Of a DNA stretch of 64,000 nucleotides, positions 1 to 11,579 are shown one piece after another; position 1 is the stretch's first letter, and the number at the start of each line of letters is the position of its first letter. Both the position numbers and the translations under genes were made by a program. Origin of the DNA: Neurospora crassa OR74A (lineage: Eukaryota; Ascomycota; Sordariomycetes; Sordariales; Sordariaceae); NCBI RefSeq assembly GCF_000182925.2, contig NC_026501.1, positions 248,001-312,000 on the forward strand, read 5' to 3'. The notes beneath the pieces are model-generated. The model was not told the DNA's origin. It did not search any database and worked only from the letters and a program-made list of their open reading frames with translations.

Positions 1-1305
1 GTGCCACCTGGGCATCGGCTACCGACTGTCGAGCTGTGATACTCATTCCGGTATTCTAGCCGTCTCTGTGGCGTTAGAGACCACAGTCACCACACCCACA
101 TCCCATGTTGGTCTTCTATCACAACTGACAAGCCAACCTCCTAGCGTCGAAGGGGAATACGTTCTGTTGCGCCAGTTGGAAGCTTTGTCAAGACACAAAC
201 TCCGGTCCCTTGGTTAGGATCGGATGGCGTACTGCAGAATGGATGTTCAGGTATGATAGGTATGATGAGATTTTGTTCCACCCAGCCGTGGGGGAGTAAA
301 TCCCAGTCCCAGTCCAGTCATCGGTCTAGTGCACGCCACCACGACCACAACACTAGGCCACGAGGTGTCAAAGAAGTCGGTCGATGTTGATCAACAGAAC
401 AATTGCCAGGGCTTCCATGCCACCATGACTCCCTGGCGAGTGTAGCCTGTTGACTGTAGACGAGTGAGGGTAGTTCTTGGAGACCAGTTAGTCACTTACA
501 CTCAAACTTCCGAGCACAAAGCGTGCTGGTACAGCAGTTTTCGTATGCACCGACTACCTCGTTCGTGAAACCGCGTTGCAACTTCGTGCAACTCGGCATG
601 GGGAAGCATTGGCTGATGGCTGATGCAATCTGTGTATCGTCTAGCCGCACTGTGGTTTCCTGTTGTCTTGTGAGACATGATAGTGCACTTGGTGGAACGC
701 TAGGGCGCAGAGGAATTGCGCCATCCGGGCGTTAGTCTTCAAGATCTAGCTTCTTTGGGAGTTGAAGTGTGTTCCCATGGTCGCAAAGGTCATGATGGTT
801 GTGGGACAGAAGCTGGAAGCGAGAAGGCAATGAGTCGACCGGAAGTTTGGGAGAAAGATTAGTTGAAAAGGGAAGAGTGAACAGCATGATGTGATGATGA
901 TGATCAACGTGGAAGACGGTCAGTTCCACGGCCGAGTGGTTCTTGTTGCCCGGTTGCCCATGAGTGTCATTGTCGTATCTGAGGTAGTGCAGATCAGCTG
1001 TTTATGACATCTCGGCGCCCTATCATTAGTCTTGCCAATGTCAACGGGGTTGAGAGGGAACTCACTGGTGGATATCACATCACAATCTCCCGCCTGAGGG
1101 TAAAAGAATTCTATACAAGTACCAAAACAGTGAAAGAATCCAGTGGAAAAGGTAGCAAAAGTACAGTTTAAAGACGACCTACAATTTCTGTGTCATAAAG
1201 CGACTCCAAAGATCGAATCCAGATGCCTTGATACTGTCCATCGCCTAGCCAGATGTCTGCCCCTTCAATTCCTTCCTGACCAAACCACTCCCGTCAAGCT
1301 CACAC
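1..1305. other. No supported gene (left edge)
   Basis: Only short open frames without a plausible start context, intron pattern or recognisable domain are present. The right end is the 3' flank of the GH55 gene. I see no RNA gene or repeat here. Confidence 0.5.
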
Positions 1306-3944
1306 CTAGTAGTGAAACAAGGCAAGAGTGTTCGCAAACGTCGCCAAATTCTGGTTCCAACCGGCCAAATCCTTGCCGTCTCTCGTTATCATACTGACAC
1401 TACCGACCGTGTTCAAGTTGTAGATCTGGACCCAAGGGTCCGCGGCATTTCCACTAGACCCGCTGGTCTTGTTCCGATGGGATGGCGGCTTGCTGCTCAT
1501 CACGAACTTTCCTGTTTTTCCGCTCTCAGCTTCTCTGGGAGGAACGCTGGTGCTAAAGCCAGAGCCGAGGTTGAGGGGTCCAGCCCAGAAGATTCTTGCC
1601 TGGCAGTTTTCACCGGAGCGAAGAGTGCTGCAGTCGACGTTGTAGTTGTTGAAGAAGCTGTAAAGACCGGCGCCGAAGACAACCACGTTTTGTGAACCAA
1701 GGATGCGGAGACCCCATGCCATTTCACATTTTGGGTTGCCTCCTAGGGTGAGAGAGCCATCGGAATTGATCGTTGTGTTGGCACCGTACTGGACGCTTTG
1801 ACAGTCGGTATGGAAATCGGGATCTCCCAGAGTGGTGTCGATCCTGGTGAAAGGCAACGGAGCAGGAGGGTTGGGCTGGTAGTAAGGCGTCTCAGTCTGT
1901 GCTTGACCCATGAAGACGTCGGTCGCATTGAGCAACTGGTACTGGTAGAGAGTGTGATGTTCACTGGCGGTGCCTACAAGCCAGACACGTTCGCCTTCAA
2001 TCAAGACACCACGTCCAGCAAAGATGCTGATTTGGGTGTTGTTGAAGTCCTCGATGTCGTGGTCGGCAACCCAGAACCAGTTGTTCTCCATGTAGAGATT
2101 GCCAGCCCCCTTGGTGACGTGGAAGCTCAACCATGCTGCGATGCAATTCACATCAGCGTGGACAACGGCGCCGGGAGTCTTGGGGCAGTCAGTCAGTTGC
2201 AGGTTAGATCCTGCAAAACCACCGATACGTGTGTGGACGTCCCACAGACCAGAAGGGGGCATTTCGGCGAGGGTAGAGCTGGAACCGGCGGGAGAATTGA
2301 GGTTGTATTGGATCAAGACGGCACCTGCTGTTCCTCCCTGGGTAGAGACAATGATGTCGCTGACCTCCACGTAGCCGGCCTCTCCCATATTTCCAATCTG
2401 AAGCACAGGTTGCGGGTTGTTGATATCCGAGAACTTGGGACCCGCACCGAGGATGACCGCCGCCATAGCTTCTCCCACAACTCGAACCCCTCCTGGGATA
2501 TGAACAGTGTCGGTGACCTTGTAGTATCCCGCGTCGAGGTACGCCACCGATCCGAGTGTATGACCAGCAGTTTGGAAGAGGTGGTTCAGAGCTGCGGTAT
2601 CATCGGTGACTCCATCTCCAGCAGCACCGTAGGATCGGGCGGAGAGAAAGGCCCAAGTCGGGTAAGTTTCATACTGAGGTTTGGAGCGCTCGTAAAATTT
2701 GCCGTCTTGCTTGAGGGTCGTGGGTTGAGGGAAGTAAGCCTGATCGCGGTCCTCGTACTCGCGCGGTCCATTGGGGGTGTAGGTGTTGCCCTGAAACCTG
2801 TTAGTAATGTCTCTTGGAAGTGATTCATGGTAGCCGGATAACCTACCCTTGCGTAACCTGCATCATGAACCAGTCCCGAAGGATTGCCCAGGAGAATAGG
2901 GCCTTCCGGGCCCTGAAGAACGATGGGAACATTGATGTAGTCCACATTCTCAATGACAAGAGAGCCTGTCGAGTTGATGCTGGTGGCCCCACGGAATGTA
3001 GTCATGGCCGTCTGAACGTTGACGAACCTGCTGTCCAAAAGGGTGACGGAGCCAACGGCGTTGCTCGACATGTTAATGCCGACCTCGCAATCGTAGATGT
3101 TGAGGGACTTGTACGTCCAACCCCAGTTCCACAGCTGCATGATGGCTGTCTTGGAGCCGTAGAAGGTGAGGTTGCGCATCGTGTACTGCTGATTGCCGAA
3201 CTGGGCGCCCTGTTTACCTCCGTAGAAGACCAGGTCCGCCAGCATGCCACCGCTACCTTCCTCTATGAAGATGCCGGTGTGATCATCCTCGGGTCGGGAG
3301 GATAGCTTGAAGACGCAGTTCTGAATGGAAGTAGCTTGGGATGAGGGCCAATGAAGGCCAGCAACGGTACCCGGGACATCGGTGGTGTCAAAGATGAGGT
3401 TACGGATTTGACGAAAGAAGACATTGGTGGCTCTGAACTGAAGGGCTGTGCAGACGTTACTGTCAGCAGGGAAAACACAAGAGACAGATGGTACCTCTAC
3501 CACAGGGAGAGACTCACTGCCGCTGTTCAGGTACGGGTCCGAGTCGATCAAGCCAATGCCGCCGTAGGACTGGAAGTCGGGGCTGCCCTTGATGACAGGC
3601 ATGGAGGTGGGATCGCCAATGATCTGGGTATAGTAGTAGTTGATGATGTTGGTAGTGATGAGGTAGGTGCCGGCAGGGAAGTAGACGACAGCAGGGGTAG
3701 TGGTGGTTCCGTTGCAGAAGGGACCGCCACCGCAACGGTCGCCGGAGCTGATGGCGTTGTTGATGGCGATGGTGTCGTCAGTGACACCGTCTCCCTTGGC
3801 GCCGTAGTCCTTGACATTGCGGAAGACGTGGTAGGACTTGTCGGGGTTGAAGGAGGCAACGCCCTGGTGCTGGATCTCCTCCATCCAGTAGGCCGCACTA
3901 GCGACTGAAGCCAAAGCGGCGAGCACGATGACCTTGAGCCGCAT
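1306..3944 (-). CDS. Secreted GH55 exo/endo-beta-1,3-glucanase, three exons
   Basis: This gene encodes a secreted glycoside hydrolase of family 55, expected to cleave beta-1,3-glucan in fungal walls or laminarin. Exons are 3944-3518, 3445-2847 and 2790-1306, giving about 836 residues. The first intron (3517-3446, GTGAGT donor, GCTGACA branch) is in frame and so easy to miss. The second (2846-2791) has GTAGGT, TTACTAAC and TTTCAG. The protein starts with a signal peptide (MRLKVIVLAALASVASAA). It then carries the two pectate-lyase-like beta-helix entries typical of GH55: DYGAKGDGVTDDT near residue 47 and SYGAAGDGVTDDT in the second half. The length fits GH55 (roughly 750-850). The start is the ATG directly before the signal peptide. 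Exact splice sites of intron 1 are my inference; the family assignment is firm. Confidence 0.9.
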
Positions 3945-6013
3945 CGTGACGGGATCTGATAGTTGTTAAGGATTTGGTGTTCGAAGCAGTCTGTCGATGG
4001 CGAAGGAAGCCCAAGAGAAGAGTGAGTTCGTGAATGGTAAAGATACGATACGTGACCAAAGCAAAGGGGGGTTCACTGCTGGAATTAGTAGGGAAAGGAA
4101 AAGATTAAGAGCTCAAAAGATTGTGGGGGTAGATCAACGACCAAAGCACATGATATCCGGTTGGTGGTGAAGGGCCTTTTTTCGGTTGAGGAGTGAAGAG
4201 GTTCCAGGTTTGACTAGTAGAGTGAAGGCGGACGGCAAAGAACTGAAGGTCTAGCAAAGCAAGTCAAGTGAAGGTGAAGAGACCCCATCAATTTCCAGTG
4301 GTTGGCCAATGGATGGTCAATCATCAGATGCCACCATCTCGTTGCTCCTTCCATCTTCGATCCAATGTGGTTGGTGGGCTGCGTGCCTTCCTTCTTCAGT
4401 CGGGGCTCGTCGACTCATCAGTAGAGCACTTCACGTGACGATGCCATCTGAGATCGAGTGTTCAATCCGCATCTCTCCATTGAAGGGTTCGTTGCGATCC
4501 CGACTTTTACTCATCATCCCTCTCTTGACCACCACCCCAACATCACGAGCATGGCATGTGCCCCGGTCAAACTGCCACTGCGCATTTCATTCACTGTACC
4601 TCCAACCCCCATGCAATATGTATTGACAGTCCAGTACCGCTGACTTTGGTTAGAAAAGGCTATGGCCAGACTGTGATATGCCTCGTGATAATTTGGGAGC
4701 ACATCTGCCGGAGTTCATCAAGCGTTGTTCGACCCTTGACTTGATAAAATGTAACAAAGACATAGGAATACTTGTAAGAGAATACCAAACTCCAAAGGGT
4801 ACCAAATAAGATGGTGATATGGACGAGCGGTGGTGACAAGGCGACGGATGCATTGACGTTGATTGTCCGTTGATTGCTTACGTAACGCTGATAAGGGCTC
4901 TTAACAGATAAGCCTACAATTCACAGCGAAGAAATGTTATAGATACCGGCAGCAGCCAGTTGCCGGCCCGGGCCAAGCTCCGTGTTCGTCTCCCCCACCA
5001 ATGATGTCGCACCCACTTTCAACGACATGGCATTTTCTTCGACACTTGATCCAAGCACCAACCAAAGACATTGTCACAGCCTCAACCCGCCATGGCTCAA
5101 GACCGATTTCCAGATACACTGACGGACCGGTGGCCCTCTCCGATGCCCTCCCTCATTTCTTTCCCAGCTCCCGCAGTCGCGATTGCAGTCTGCTGCTCGA
5201 CCAGTTAGCCCCGGCGGAGTGCCCACTGCTCCTCCCCTTCTTCTGAACACTTCCTGGCGTGCGCAATATGCTGCCATGCTGGTTTCGGTTCCTGACTCTG
5301 TCTCGGTGAATAAGCAGGGCCTAGCCTAGACCGTCGATTTTCTTTGTTCAGTTCAGTCAACCTTCCCCGCCCCCTACGTTTGTCTAGACCCCCGTCTTGG
5401 AACAAAGACAGCAAGTGCTGTTAAAGACCTCATCATAACATGCCCCCAACTGCCAACTCCCAATTCCATCCCGCTCGGCATCCTTTTACCATCGCCGCTT
5501 CCTTGATCCACTCGCACTACCATGGCTCGATATACCGGCACTTCAAGCGCGGCTCGTCAGTCGGAGCCGACAAGGGCGGCCTCTGCCAATACCTCAGCTG
5601 ATGTTATTACAGCGAGCACCAGCAACATGTCCCCCAACACCCCTACCACCACATGGCTGAGGATATGGCCGCGTCGAAACACGAAAGAGGATGATCATCT
5701 TGCGGATGGGTGCCTCGTGATGTGACATCCGTGTTGGTCGCCCGATGAAGTGACAAAAGGTCCACTGGTCCGTTCTGTTTGCACCATTATGACGGCCAAG
5801 GCGCCGGCATACCACGCTCGTTTGCGATGACTACCCACGAGACACGCACCCAGTTCTGCTTAACCACGCCTCACCCCTGGAGCGCCTCGATTCATGGTAT
5901 ATATCTCAGCTGCTTGCTCCGGAAGAGCCCTCTCGTGTCCTACACCTCGAACCCTCACGTAGCTAGTTTCACCACTGCCAGTAGCTGCTACAAATTCCGT
6001 CCTCGTACACAAA
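3945..6013. other. Long intergenic region between GH55 and the first MRL gene
   Basis: This holds the promoter of the GH55 gene on the left and of the 6,014 gene on the right. A TATATAT stretch near 5,896 lies about 115 bases before the 6,014 ATG. A 67-codon frame at 5,522-5,725 has a reasonable start context (ACCATGG) but is Ser/Thr-rich, has no signal peptide and matches nothing I know, so I do not call it. Confidence 0.45.
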
Positions 6014-6325
6014 ATGCGTCTTGCCGCTTCTCTTCCTGTTGCGGTTCTTCTCGCCGCCGCAGAGGTTACAATGGCTACCCCCAACCCCAGCATCACTGCT
6101 GCTCCTACGACCTCGAACAATCTCCTCAACACCGCCACATCCAAACAGCCCTCGGTATTCACCACCATCACGTGCAGCCCCAATGGAAACACTGAGGAGG
6201 CAGGTGAATATGTCAGGCATAACTGCAAGGTTTATGAGTACAGGCTCAGGAGCTGGAGAGCGGTGCTGGGTTTGCTGTGCCGTTTCTGGGCAGTCTCTGG
6301 GAAATGGCCGCAGCGGCTGCAATAG
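6014..6325 (+). CDS. Small secreted protein 1 of the MRL trio, 3' structure uncertain
   Basis: The start AAAATGCGTCTT has good fungal context and gives a signal peptide (MRLAASLPVAVLLAAAEV) followed by a Ser/Thr-rich stretch. Read straight through, the frame gives 103 residues ending in a basic, Trp-rich tail that looks non-coding. A different frame over 6,262-6,339 encodes a tail (GAGFAVPFLGSLWEM then AAAAAIVMLF) typical of a GPI-anchor or membrane signal, as in the two genes downstream. An intron would join it to the first part; one in-phase possibility ends at the GAGTACAG near 6,242, but its donor is weak. Function is unknown. The gene is followed by two similar small genes in the same orientation. 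Confidence 0.55.
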   Translation: MRLAASLPVAVLLAAAEVTMATPNPSITAAPTTSNNLLNTATSKQPSVFTTITCSPNGNTEEAGEYVRHNCKVYEYRLRSWRAVLGLLCRFWAVSGKWPQRLQ

Positions 6326-6339
6326 TCATGCTGTTTTGA

Positions 6340-6915
6340 GCTCTTCGCCGTTATTACCAGACAAACTGCCTGCGTCTACCGCTAGTAGCATGCATGAGGA
6401 AAGATAGAGCCGGATCGGCTTGGATGAGGATCGTATGTTGAAGGAGGCTGAGGCGGAAGATCGGAAATGCTACCATTTAAACTACTTAGTGCGGCCAAGT
6501 GACTCCACACCTTAGTGTACCTGCCTGGCGATCCCGTTATCCGAGTCTAGCGTATCAAGCTGCAATACGTGTCAGCCTAGACCTTTTGCCAACCCCGGAG
6601 TTCCACTGAGAATGAGGCTTAGCTACCCCAGACCCCTGGAAACGATCTCGGCCTTCCTTACCGCCGGATTTTTTTCCATCGCGTGTTTTTTTGCTGTGAT
6701 AGCTTCCTTATCTCATGACGCTTGATGAAGGGTCCTTTTACCAACATAAAATGTTCACATTTCTTCTTTCACATCCTTGACGCACCGATCCATATTGCAA
6801 TTTCTCATCAATCAATAAACCGTGCAACCAACAATTTTCCCGCACGTCGACAGCCAACACAGAATTCCGGCCATCAAATCTACATCTACTACTACTAAAG
6901 ACAACGATCATCAAC
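6340..6915. other. Intergenic, promoter of the second MRL gene
   Basis: No gene is supported. The right half (about 6,780-6,915) is a C/A-rich leader leading into the 6,916 ATG. Confidence 0.4.
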
Positions 6916-7428
6916 ATGCGTCTCTCACGTCTCATCACCCTCGGCTTCTTGGGTCTAACAACCGCATCCGTCATCAACCCTCAAGCCCGCTTCTCTTCAG
7001 TGACTGTGCCATATAACACCACAACCATTTCCGCCTCATCACTCCAGACCGGTACACCACCGTCTGTTTCACCCGTGATAAGTCATCTATCACCACCTTG
7101 TCCTTCTGCCGCCAACGCAGTCGACGACAATGTTGATATGTCCAATTTCGACGAAGACGACCAAAACGAGAACACCCAGCATCACGGCGGTCACGGAGGT
7201 CATGGTGGACATGGCAGAGGGCACAGTAGAGGTACTAGTGGCCACACGGGTGCAAGTGGTGGCGTCGATGGGAGTCATGGAGGGGGTAATCAGGCTGGGG
7301 GAGGTGGTGCTGCTGTCGGTGCTGGTGGATCTGCTAATGGGAAGAAGAGTGATGGTACTAGGCTGAGGGTTGAGGGGCTTGGAGTTGCTGGGATGGTGAT
7401 GATGGGGCTGGGGGTTGTAATGGGTTGA
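6916..7428 (+). CDS. Small secreted Gly/His-rich protein 2 of the MRL trio, probably GPI-anchored
   Basis: The protein has 170 residues and no intron. The start (ATCAACATGCGTCTC) yields a signal peptide, MRLSRLITLGFLGLTTAS. The mature part is Ser/Thr-rich, then turns acidic (NFDEDDQNEN), then into HGG repeats (HHGGHGGHGGHGRGHSRG) and Gly-rich sequence. The C-terminus is a hydrophobic run (GVAGMVMMGLGVVMG) such as precedes GPI attachment. I recognise no family. Repetitive His/Gly stretches could bind metal or act as a wall spacer, which is inference. Its neighbours have the same start and tail plan, so this looks like a local group of surface proteins. Confidence 0.7.
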   Translation: MRLSRLITLGFLGLTTASVINPQARFSSVTVPYNTTTISASSLQTGTPPSVSPVISHLSPPCPSAANAVDDNVDMSNFDEDDQNENTQHHGGHGGHGGHGRGHSRGTSGHTGASGGVDGSHGGGNQAGGGGAAVGAGGSANGKKSDGTRLRVEGLGVAGMVMMGLGVVMG

Positions 7429-8165
7429 TGGATTCAAAAATGTACGGTTGCCGGCGGGGTTGAACTGTTGGGGCCGAGATCCATTGTTGTGGTCGTTGTC
7501 TCTGCTTACAATGACCTTTTTCTTCATGACGCACCGGCGCGTCTTCCCTTCCTCGCGGCTACGACATTCACGACTCATCTCCCTCGATATAAACCCATGG
7601 TTACACCAGTACTCATCATGCAATTCCCTGTTCAACATTAGGATTAGCGGCAGGTCACCCACAACCAGCAAACTCGAAAAGATGGACCCTCCAACTGTCT
7701 TCACGATCACCCTCCTGGGTTCATCCGCCACTATAACAGCACCTTAGCACATCCATCTGCAAACGCCGTCGTTGCAATCCCACAGCTAAGAGTAGCAAAT
7801 TCACCCGCGCCGCCATTATACTGTTGGAACAAAATCCTATCTCGTGTGCGTTTTCAAGACTTCGTTGGCGTGTGCCACAAGTTGAAACCTTGAGGTTCAT
7901 GATTTGGTCAGGGCATGAGAGGGAACATCCTCGAGTCTGGCGATCCATTGGCATGATACATTCAAAGCCGAGTCAAACTCAACACATCCCTCATCTCTGA
8001 CAGGTACTTCAGTGGTATAATAACAGAGGTCCCCCCTCATACCTCTCACGAACCCCAAAAAGTCCCTCGGCCAACTCCTTCCAACCCAAGAAACCATCTT
8101 GCTCAAAAGCAGCTTCAAATCAAGACCCACCAGTACCTACTTTGTCCAAACCAACAACACCAAAA
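7429..8165. other. Intergenic, promoter of the third MRL gene
   Basis: No gene is supported. A CA-rich leader (about 8,130-8,165) leads into the 8,166 ATG. Confidence 0.4.
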
Positions 8166-8627
8166 ATGCGTCTCCCAAATTCACCTCTCCTTCTCCCCAT
8201 CTCCTTCTTGCTGCTCCTATTGCTAGGTACCAGCGCAGCTCTGGCCTCTTCTCTTTATCCTTCTCTCGGCTCCGAAAGCACCGCCGCAACCACCGCCATT
8301 ACCATCCCCGAGGATCCTGCTACAAACCCAACCGACATCAATCCTTCTTTCTCCACACCAGCCAACGTAACCTACGACGACATCACCGAACATCATCGCG
8401 GCCGTAACCATACGCACAACAACCACACCAGCGATGGGACTACGGGTTATGTTCCCCCGGGTACAGCCTTGGTCGCTATGCTTGTTACGTTTGGGATGGC
8501 GATGCTGGGGGGACTGGGAATTGCTTCGGCAGTAGCGTTGGTGTTGTCAGTGGTGGAGGTGCTGGGTGAGGGGGTAGGGTTGGTGGTTTCCTTGGTGGGT
8601 AGTTGGTGGATGGAAGTACCTAGGTGA
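8166..8627 (+). CDS. Small secreted protein 3 of the MRL trio, hydrophobic C-terminus
   Basis: I start at the ATG in CCAAAAATGCGTCTC; the open frame upstream begins at a non-ATG codon. The product has 153 residues. It opens with a strong signal peptide (MRLPNSPLLLPISFLLLLLL then GTSAALA). A Thr/Pro-rich segment follows, with N-glycosylation sequons NVT and NHT (twice), then a long hydrophobic stretch of about 50 residues that could be one or two membrane helices or an extended GPI signal. The family is unknown. It shares the MRL start, low-complexity middle and hydrophobic end with the genes at 6,014 and 6,916, though the mature sequences do not align well by eye. Confidence 0.65.
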   Translation: MRLPNSPLLLPISFLLLLLLGTSAALASSLYPSLGSESTAATTAITIPEDPATNPTDINPSFSTPANVTYDDITEHHRGRNHTHNNHTSDGTTGYVPPGTALVAMLVTFGMAMLGGLGIASAVALVLSVVEVLGEGVGLVVSLVGSWWMEVPR

Positions 8628-8908
8628 AGTAGATGGTGATACCTCTGGGTAAAGGAGGGTTGGGTAATGGGACTTGACTGGAGAGGAAGGAGAGATCAAA
8701 AGGTTGTGGTTGGGAAGTGAGGGGAGGGAATATATCTGGTAGGAAGAAAACTGAATGATCATCACGCAGTGGTACTGGCTTTGAAATGTGCACAAGTGAC
8801 GTGATCCCTTCGTTATTAGGTACCTACCTGAGCGGTAACATGAAACATGCACCAAACCTCTACCCTCCTAGAGGGTATATAGCCCAGGTTATTGGCCAAC
8901 CTTTCCGT

Positions 8909-9003
8909 GGCCCGCTAGTGCATCTGGGAGTAATGCGAGAGAGCTCTTCGTGAGCTGTTACCAAGTAAACTGGAAGCTGTCGGTTCAAGTCCGGTGCGGG
9001 CCA
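8909..9003 (+). ncRNA. TL1, tRNA-like Pol III locus upstream of RH1
   Basis: Acceptor halves GGCCCGC (8,909-8,915) and GCGGGCC (8,996-9,002) pair fully. Box A-like TAGTGCATCTGGG and box B GGTTCAAGTCC sit at tRNA-like spacing. A D-stem can form (TGCAT/ATGCG). The centre is too long and does not make a normal 7-base anticodon loop; it folds as two small hairpins (AGCTC/GAGCT and TTAC/GTAA). A TATATAG (8,876-8,882) lies 27 bases upstream and a six-T terminator follows at 9,008-9,013. It could be a tRNA with an intron, but I cannot assign an anticodon. RH1 starts about 490 bases downstream on the same strand. Confidence 0.6.
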
Positions 9004-9492
9004 CTACTTTTTTGGACATTCTCCTTTTTGCTTCGGTTGAACTCGTATCGTCTTGCCCCGCGTCAAGCCCCTCTCTGTGCTATTTCCGTTTCGACACGAA
9101 CTGTCAACGTGCCTACGGCGTTGTGTTTTTTTTCCTCTCCCTTATTTACTTCTCCAGCTCGCGCGCTTGTTGCCCTTCCACCAAACAAACCCGTCGCAAC
9201 TTGCACCAACGCCTCATTTCACTTTGATCTCGAGTATTTTCCCCGCTATCCAGATTGCCAGGAACCGCTTTCCTTCCCACGCTTGTTCAGATCTTTCGGT
9301 AAACTCTCTCTTCCCGATCACTCGTTGCGGGCTGAAATTTGAAGAGTAGGTAAGTCTCCCTCTCGCATCGCTTCACAGGGTGAAGTTGAAGGACGGCTTA
9401 ACTTCATCTGCATCAAGATTCAAGAACAGTGACTCGGATCCTGACTCAATTTGACAACATATTCATTAGGAGTCACTTCAACGTGCCCAGCC

Positions 9493-11361
9493 ATGGAGGC
9501 ATCTGATGCTACTCCGACTCGGAGCCCCTACCACGAGAAACGCGCGCCCGAAACTAGCGGAAGCGAGAGTTCGAGGGACAAGACAACCAGTCCAGATACA
9601 ACAGAAACGATGACGACCATTACAAAGAAACGGCGACTTGACGAGGCAGGTGAAGCGCCAGTCATACTCGGGTTGACAGAAGCCTTCGATGATGGTACCG
9701 CCAGAATAGTGGCCACAGAACCCGATGCTTTTTTTGGCTGCGCAAAAGCGCCCTCCAACTCATCGCCAATGCATCTTCCTGATGCGCAAGAGGAACCCTG
9801 TCACATCCTACAATCTATAGAGGTCGATGTCATTGAGCAACAGGATGTGGTGGGAGTGTCCATCCTAGAAGACCAAGCACCATTTGCGAGCAGGGAAGAA
9901 TTCGAGGCAGCCAATGTCACGACCTGGAAGCGCTCACCTAGGTCTCCCTCGCCACTCGAAGATCCAAGACTTCCTCACTGGAGGGCTGAAACTCGGTCAT
10001 TCAAGGGAAATATGTTCTGTCACCATCAATCACCTGGAACAGCCATCGAGACAGCCAAGGCCGCCCACAATGGGAATCTTTTCGTGGATGGAGCTCCACA
10101 GTTCACCATCTTCTGTGACGGATCCAGCGAGAACACTCGCTTTGCACAGTTTCGCGGGGATAAGGGAGGATACGGTGTGGTCTTTCGGGACCCCTACGAA
10201 ACCGTTAGTCACAATGATGTAGACCTTGCTCCCAACCGCCTCAAACCCAAAGTCCTCGGCAAAGAGAAAGAGGAAGACTGGGGTGTGGAAGACTTTGTGG
10301 TTTTGAACTGGTTGAACCGCAAGGTCTATAGTGCCGATCATGCGGAAATCAGCGCTCTTTCACAGGGACTAGATGAGGTCACCAAACGTGTCGACCGTTT
10401 TGGTCCTCCCTCATCCACACTCAAGATTTTCTCGGATTCGGTCAGCTGTCAAAGGCGCATCAACAAGGGCATACTCGTTGGTGATGACTTTGTGTCAGGC
10501 GGCAAGAACCTTATGTCAGATGACAGAAATGCCACGTCGGGAAAAAAACGCAAGAGAACTGAGGTCACTTTTTATGACAAGCACACAAACCCCTTTGTGC
10601 GCGCAATTGTCTGGCAGTCGCATTATCTCTTCGAACGTGGCTGCACGACAGAAATCCACTGGATGCCTCGCAACTGCACTTTTGCCGCATTTCTCGCAGA
10701 TCATGTCGCTGGTTTGTGGCGGCTAGAAAACGCCGACTTCAGCCAGTCGAATCTCGCACGCGAAGAAAGGGACGGGATCATGGACAAGTTGAGCGGGGAG
10801 GTCTACGAGATAGTGCGTAGAAGATCTACGCCTCCACCAAATTCTCGACCTTCCAAGAAGAGGAAGGTGAAAAGACCACCATCGAAGAATAAGCGCCTCA
10901 CCAAAAACATGAAGCGCGCCCAAAAGAAGCCCAAGGCCAGCAAGAAGCCTTGCTCGGCTAACCACCTCAACACCCGGTCCTTTCCCTTTCGCCCCTCACC
11001 GTCACCATACGGTCAACCTTCTTCTTCTCAGTGGGTTTCAAGTAACCCATTTCCACCTACCCCGGCTCCTTCTGTCAGTGAGCCGTCATTGCACCAAGAC
11101 CACTACCCCTCAGCAGAGCATCGCGTGCCCACGTTGGATACGTTTCCAACATGGTTCTTCCGAGATCCTACACCGCCTCGTATGGTACGTGCTCCGACGC
11201 CCGGGCGCTGTTGGGAGATAGAGGATGAGGATGAAATTGAGGTTGGCATTGTTCGTAATGAGGAGAACAAGTCGAGTCAAATGGACAGTGAGGAGGAGAA
11301 GAAAGACAAAGAGCAGGATAATTGTAGTGGAAATAATGACGAGAAGGAGAGCAAAGAGTAG
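9493..11361 (+). CDS. RH1, RNase H-fold nuclear protein with basic C-terminal tail
   Basis: The protein has 622 residues. I start at the ATG at 9,493 because a 5' leader intron (9,350-9,469, GTAAGT, CTGAC, ATTAG) removes the upstream open frame. An N-terminal low-complexity region leads to the family signature LPHWRAETRSFKG near residue 160. An RNase H-like domain follows with all four acidic residues in place: D209 (IFCDGSS), E285 (HAEISALSQ), D315 (FSDS) and D403 (FLADHVAG). Then come a family box ending in ERDGIMDKL and a Lys/Arg-rich stretch (SKKRKVKRPP) that looks like a nuclear localisation signal. The tail is Pro/Ser-rich and then acidic. The fold predicts cleavage or binding of RNA in RNA/DNA hybrids; the true substrate is unknown. 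There is no reverse transcriptase or integrase, so it is not part of an intact retroelement. Confidence 0.8.
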   Translation: MEASDATPTRSPYHEKRAPETSGSESSRDKTTSPDTTETMTTITKKRRLDEAGEAPVILGLTEAFDDGTARIVATEPDAFFGCAKAPSNSSPMHLPDAQEEPCHILQSIEVDVIEQQDVVGVSILEDQAPFASREEFEAANVTTWKRSPRSPSPLEDPRLPHWRAETRSFKGNMFCHHQSPGTAIETAKAAHNGNLFVDGAPQFTIFCDGSSENTRFAQFRGDKGGYGVVFRDPYETVSHNDVDLAPNRLKPKVLGKEKEEDWGVEDFVVLNWLNRKVYSADHAEISALSQGLDEVTKRVDRFGPPSSTLKIFSDSVSCQRRINKGILVGDDFVSGGKNLMSDDRNATSGKKRKRTEVTFYDKHTNPFVRAIVWQSHYLFERGCTTEIHWMPRNCTFAAFLADHVAGLWRLENADFSQSNLAREERDGIMDKLSGEVYEIVRRRSTPPPNSRPSKKRKVKRPPSKNKRLTKNMKRAQKKPKASKKPCSANHLNTRSFPFRPSPSPYGQPSSSQWVSSNPFPPTPAPSVSEPSLHQDHYPSAEHRVPTLDTFPTWFFRDPTPPRMVRAPTPGRCWEIEDEDEIEVGIVRNEENKSSQMDSEEEKKDKEQDNCSGNNDEKESKE

Positions 11362-11579
11362 TTGCTATATCGTCGTCTGTTGCTGTTTCTGTTTCCCCTT
11401 TCAGCTATGAAGCGGCTATGTTTCAAGATTTAGGCAAAATGGTGGAGTATAGGCGTTCTCTTTCTTCTGTCTCGATGGATATACGCACAATCAGCTCGTT
11501 TATGCAAGCTTTGTCTTTCTATTTGTAGTATTGTAGCACTTGTACTCTTCCGTTGCACTGATGTCTTCATTCAACATCA

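Noticed and set aside
1798-2823. 341-codon plus-strand frame
   Set aside because: Antisense shadow of the GH55 gene.
5522-5725. 67-codon frame with good ATG context
   Set aside because: Ser/Thr-rich, no signal peptide, no intron signals and no recognisable family; too little to call.
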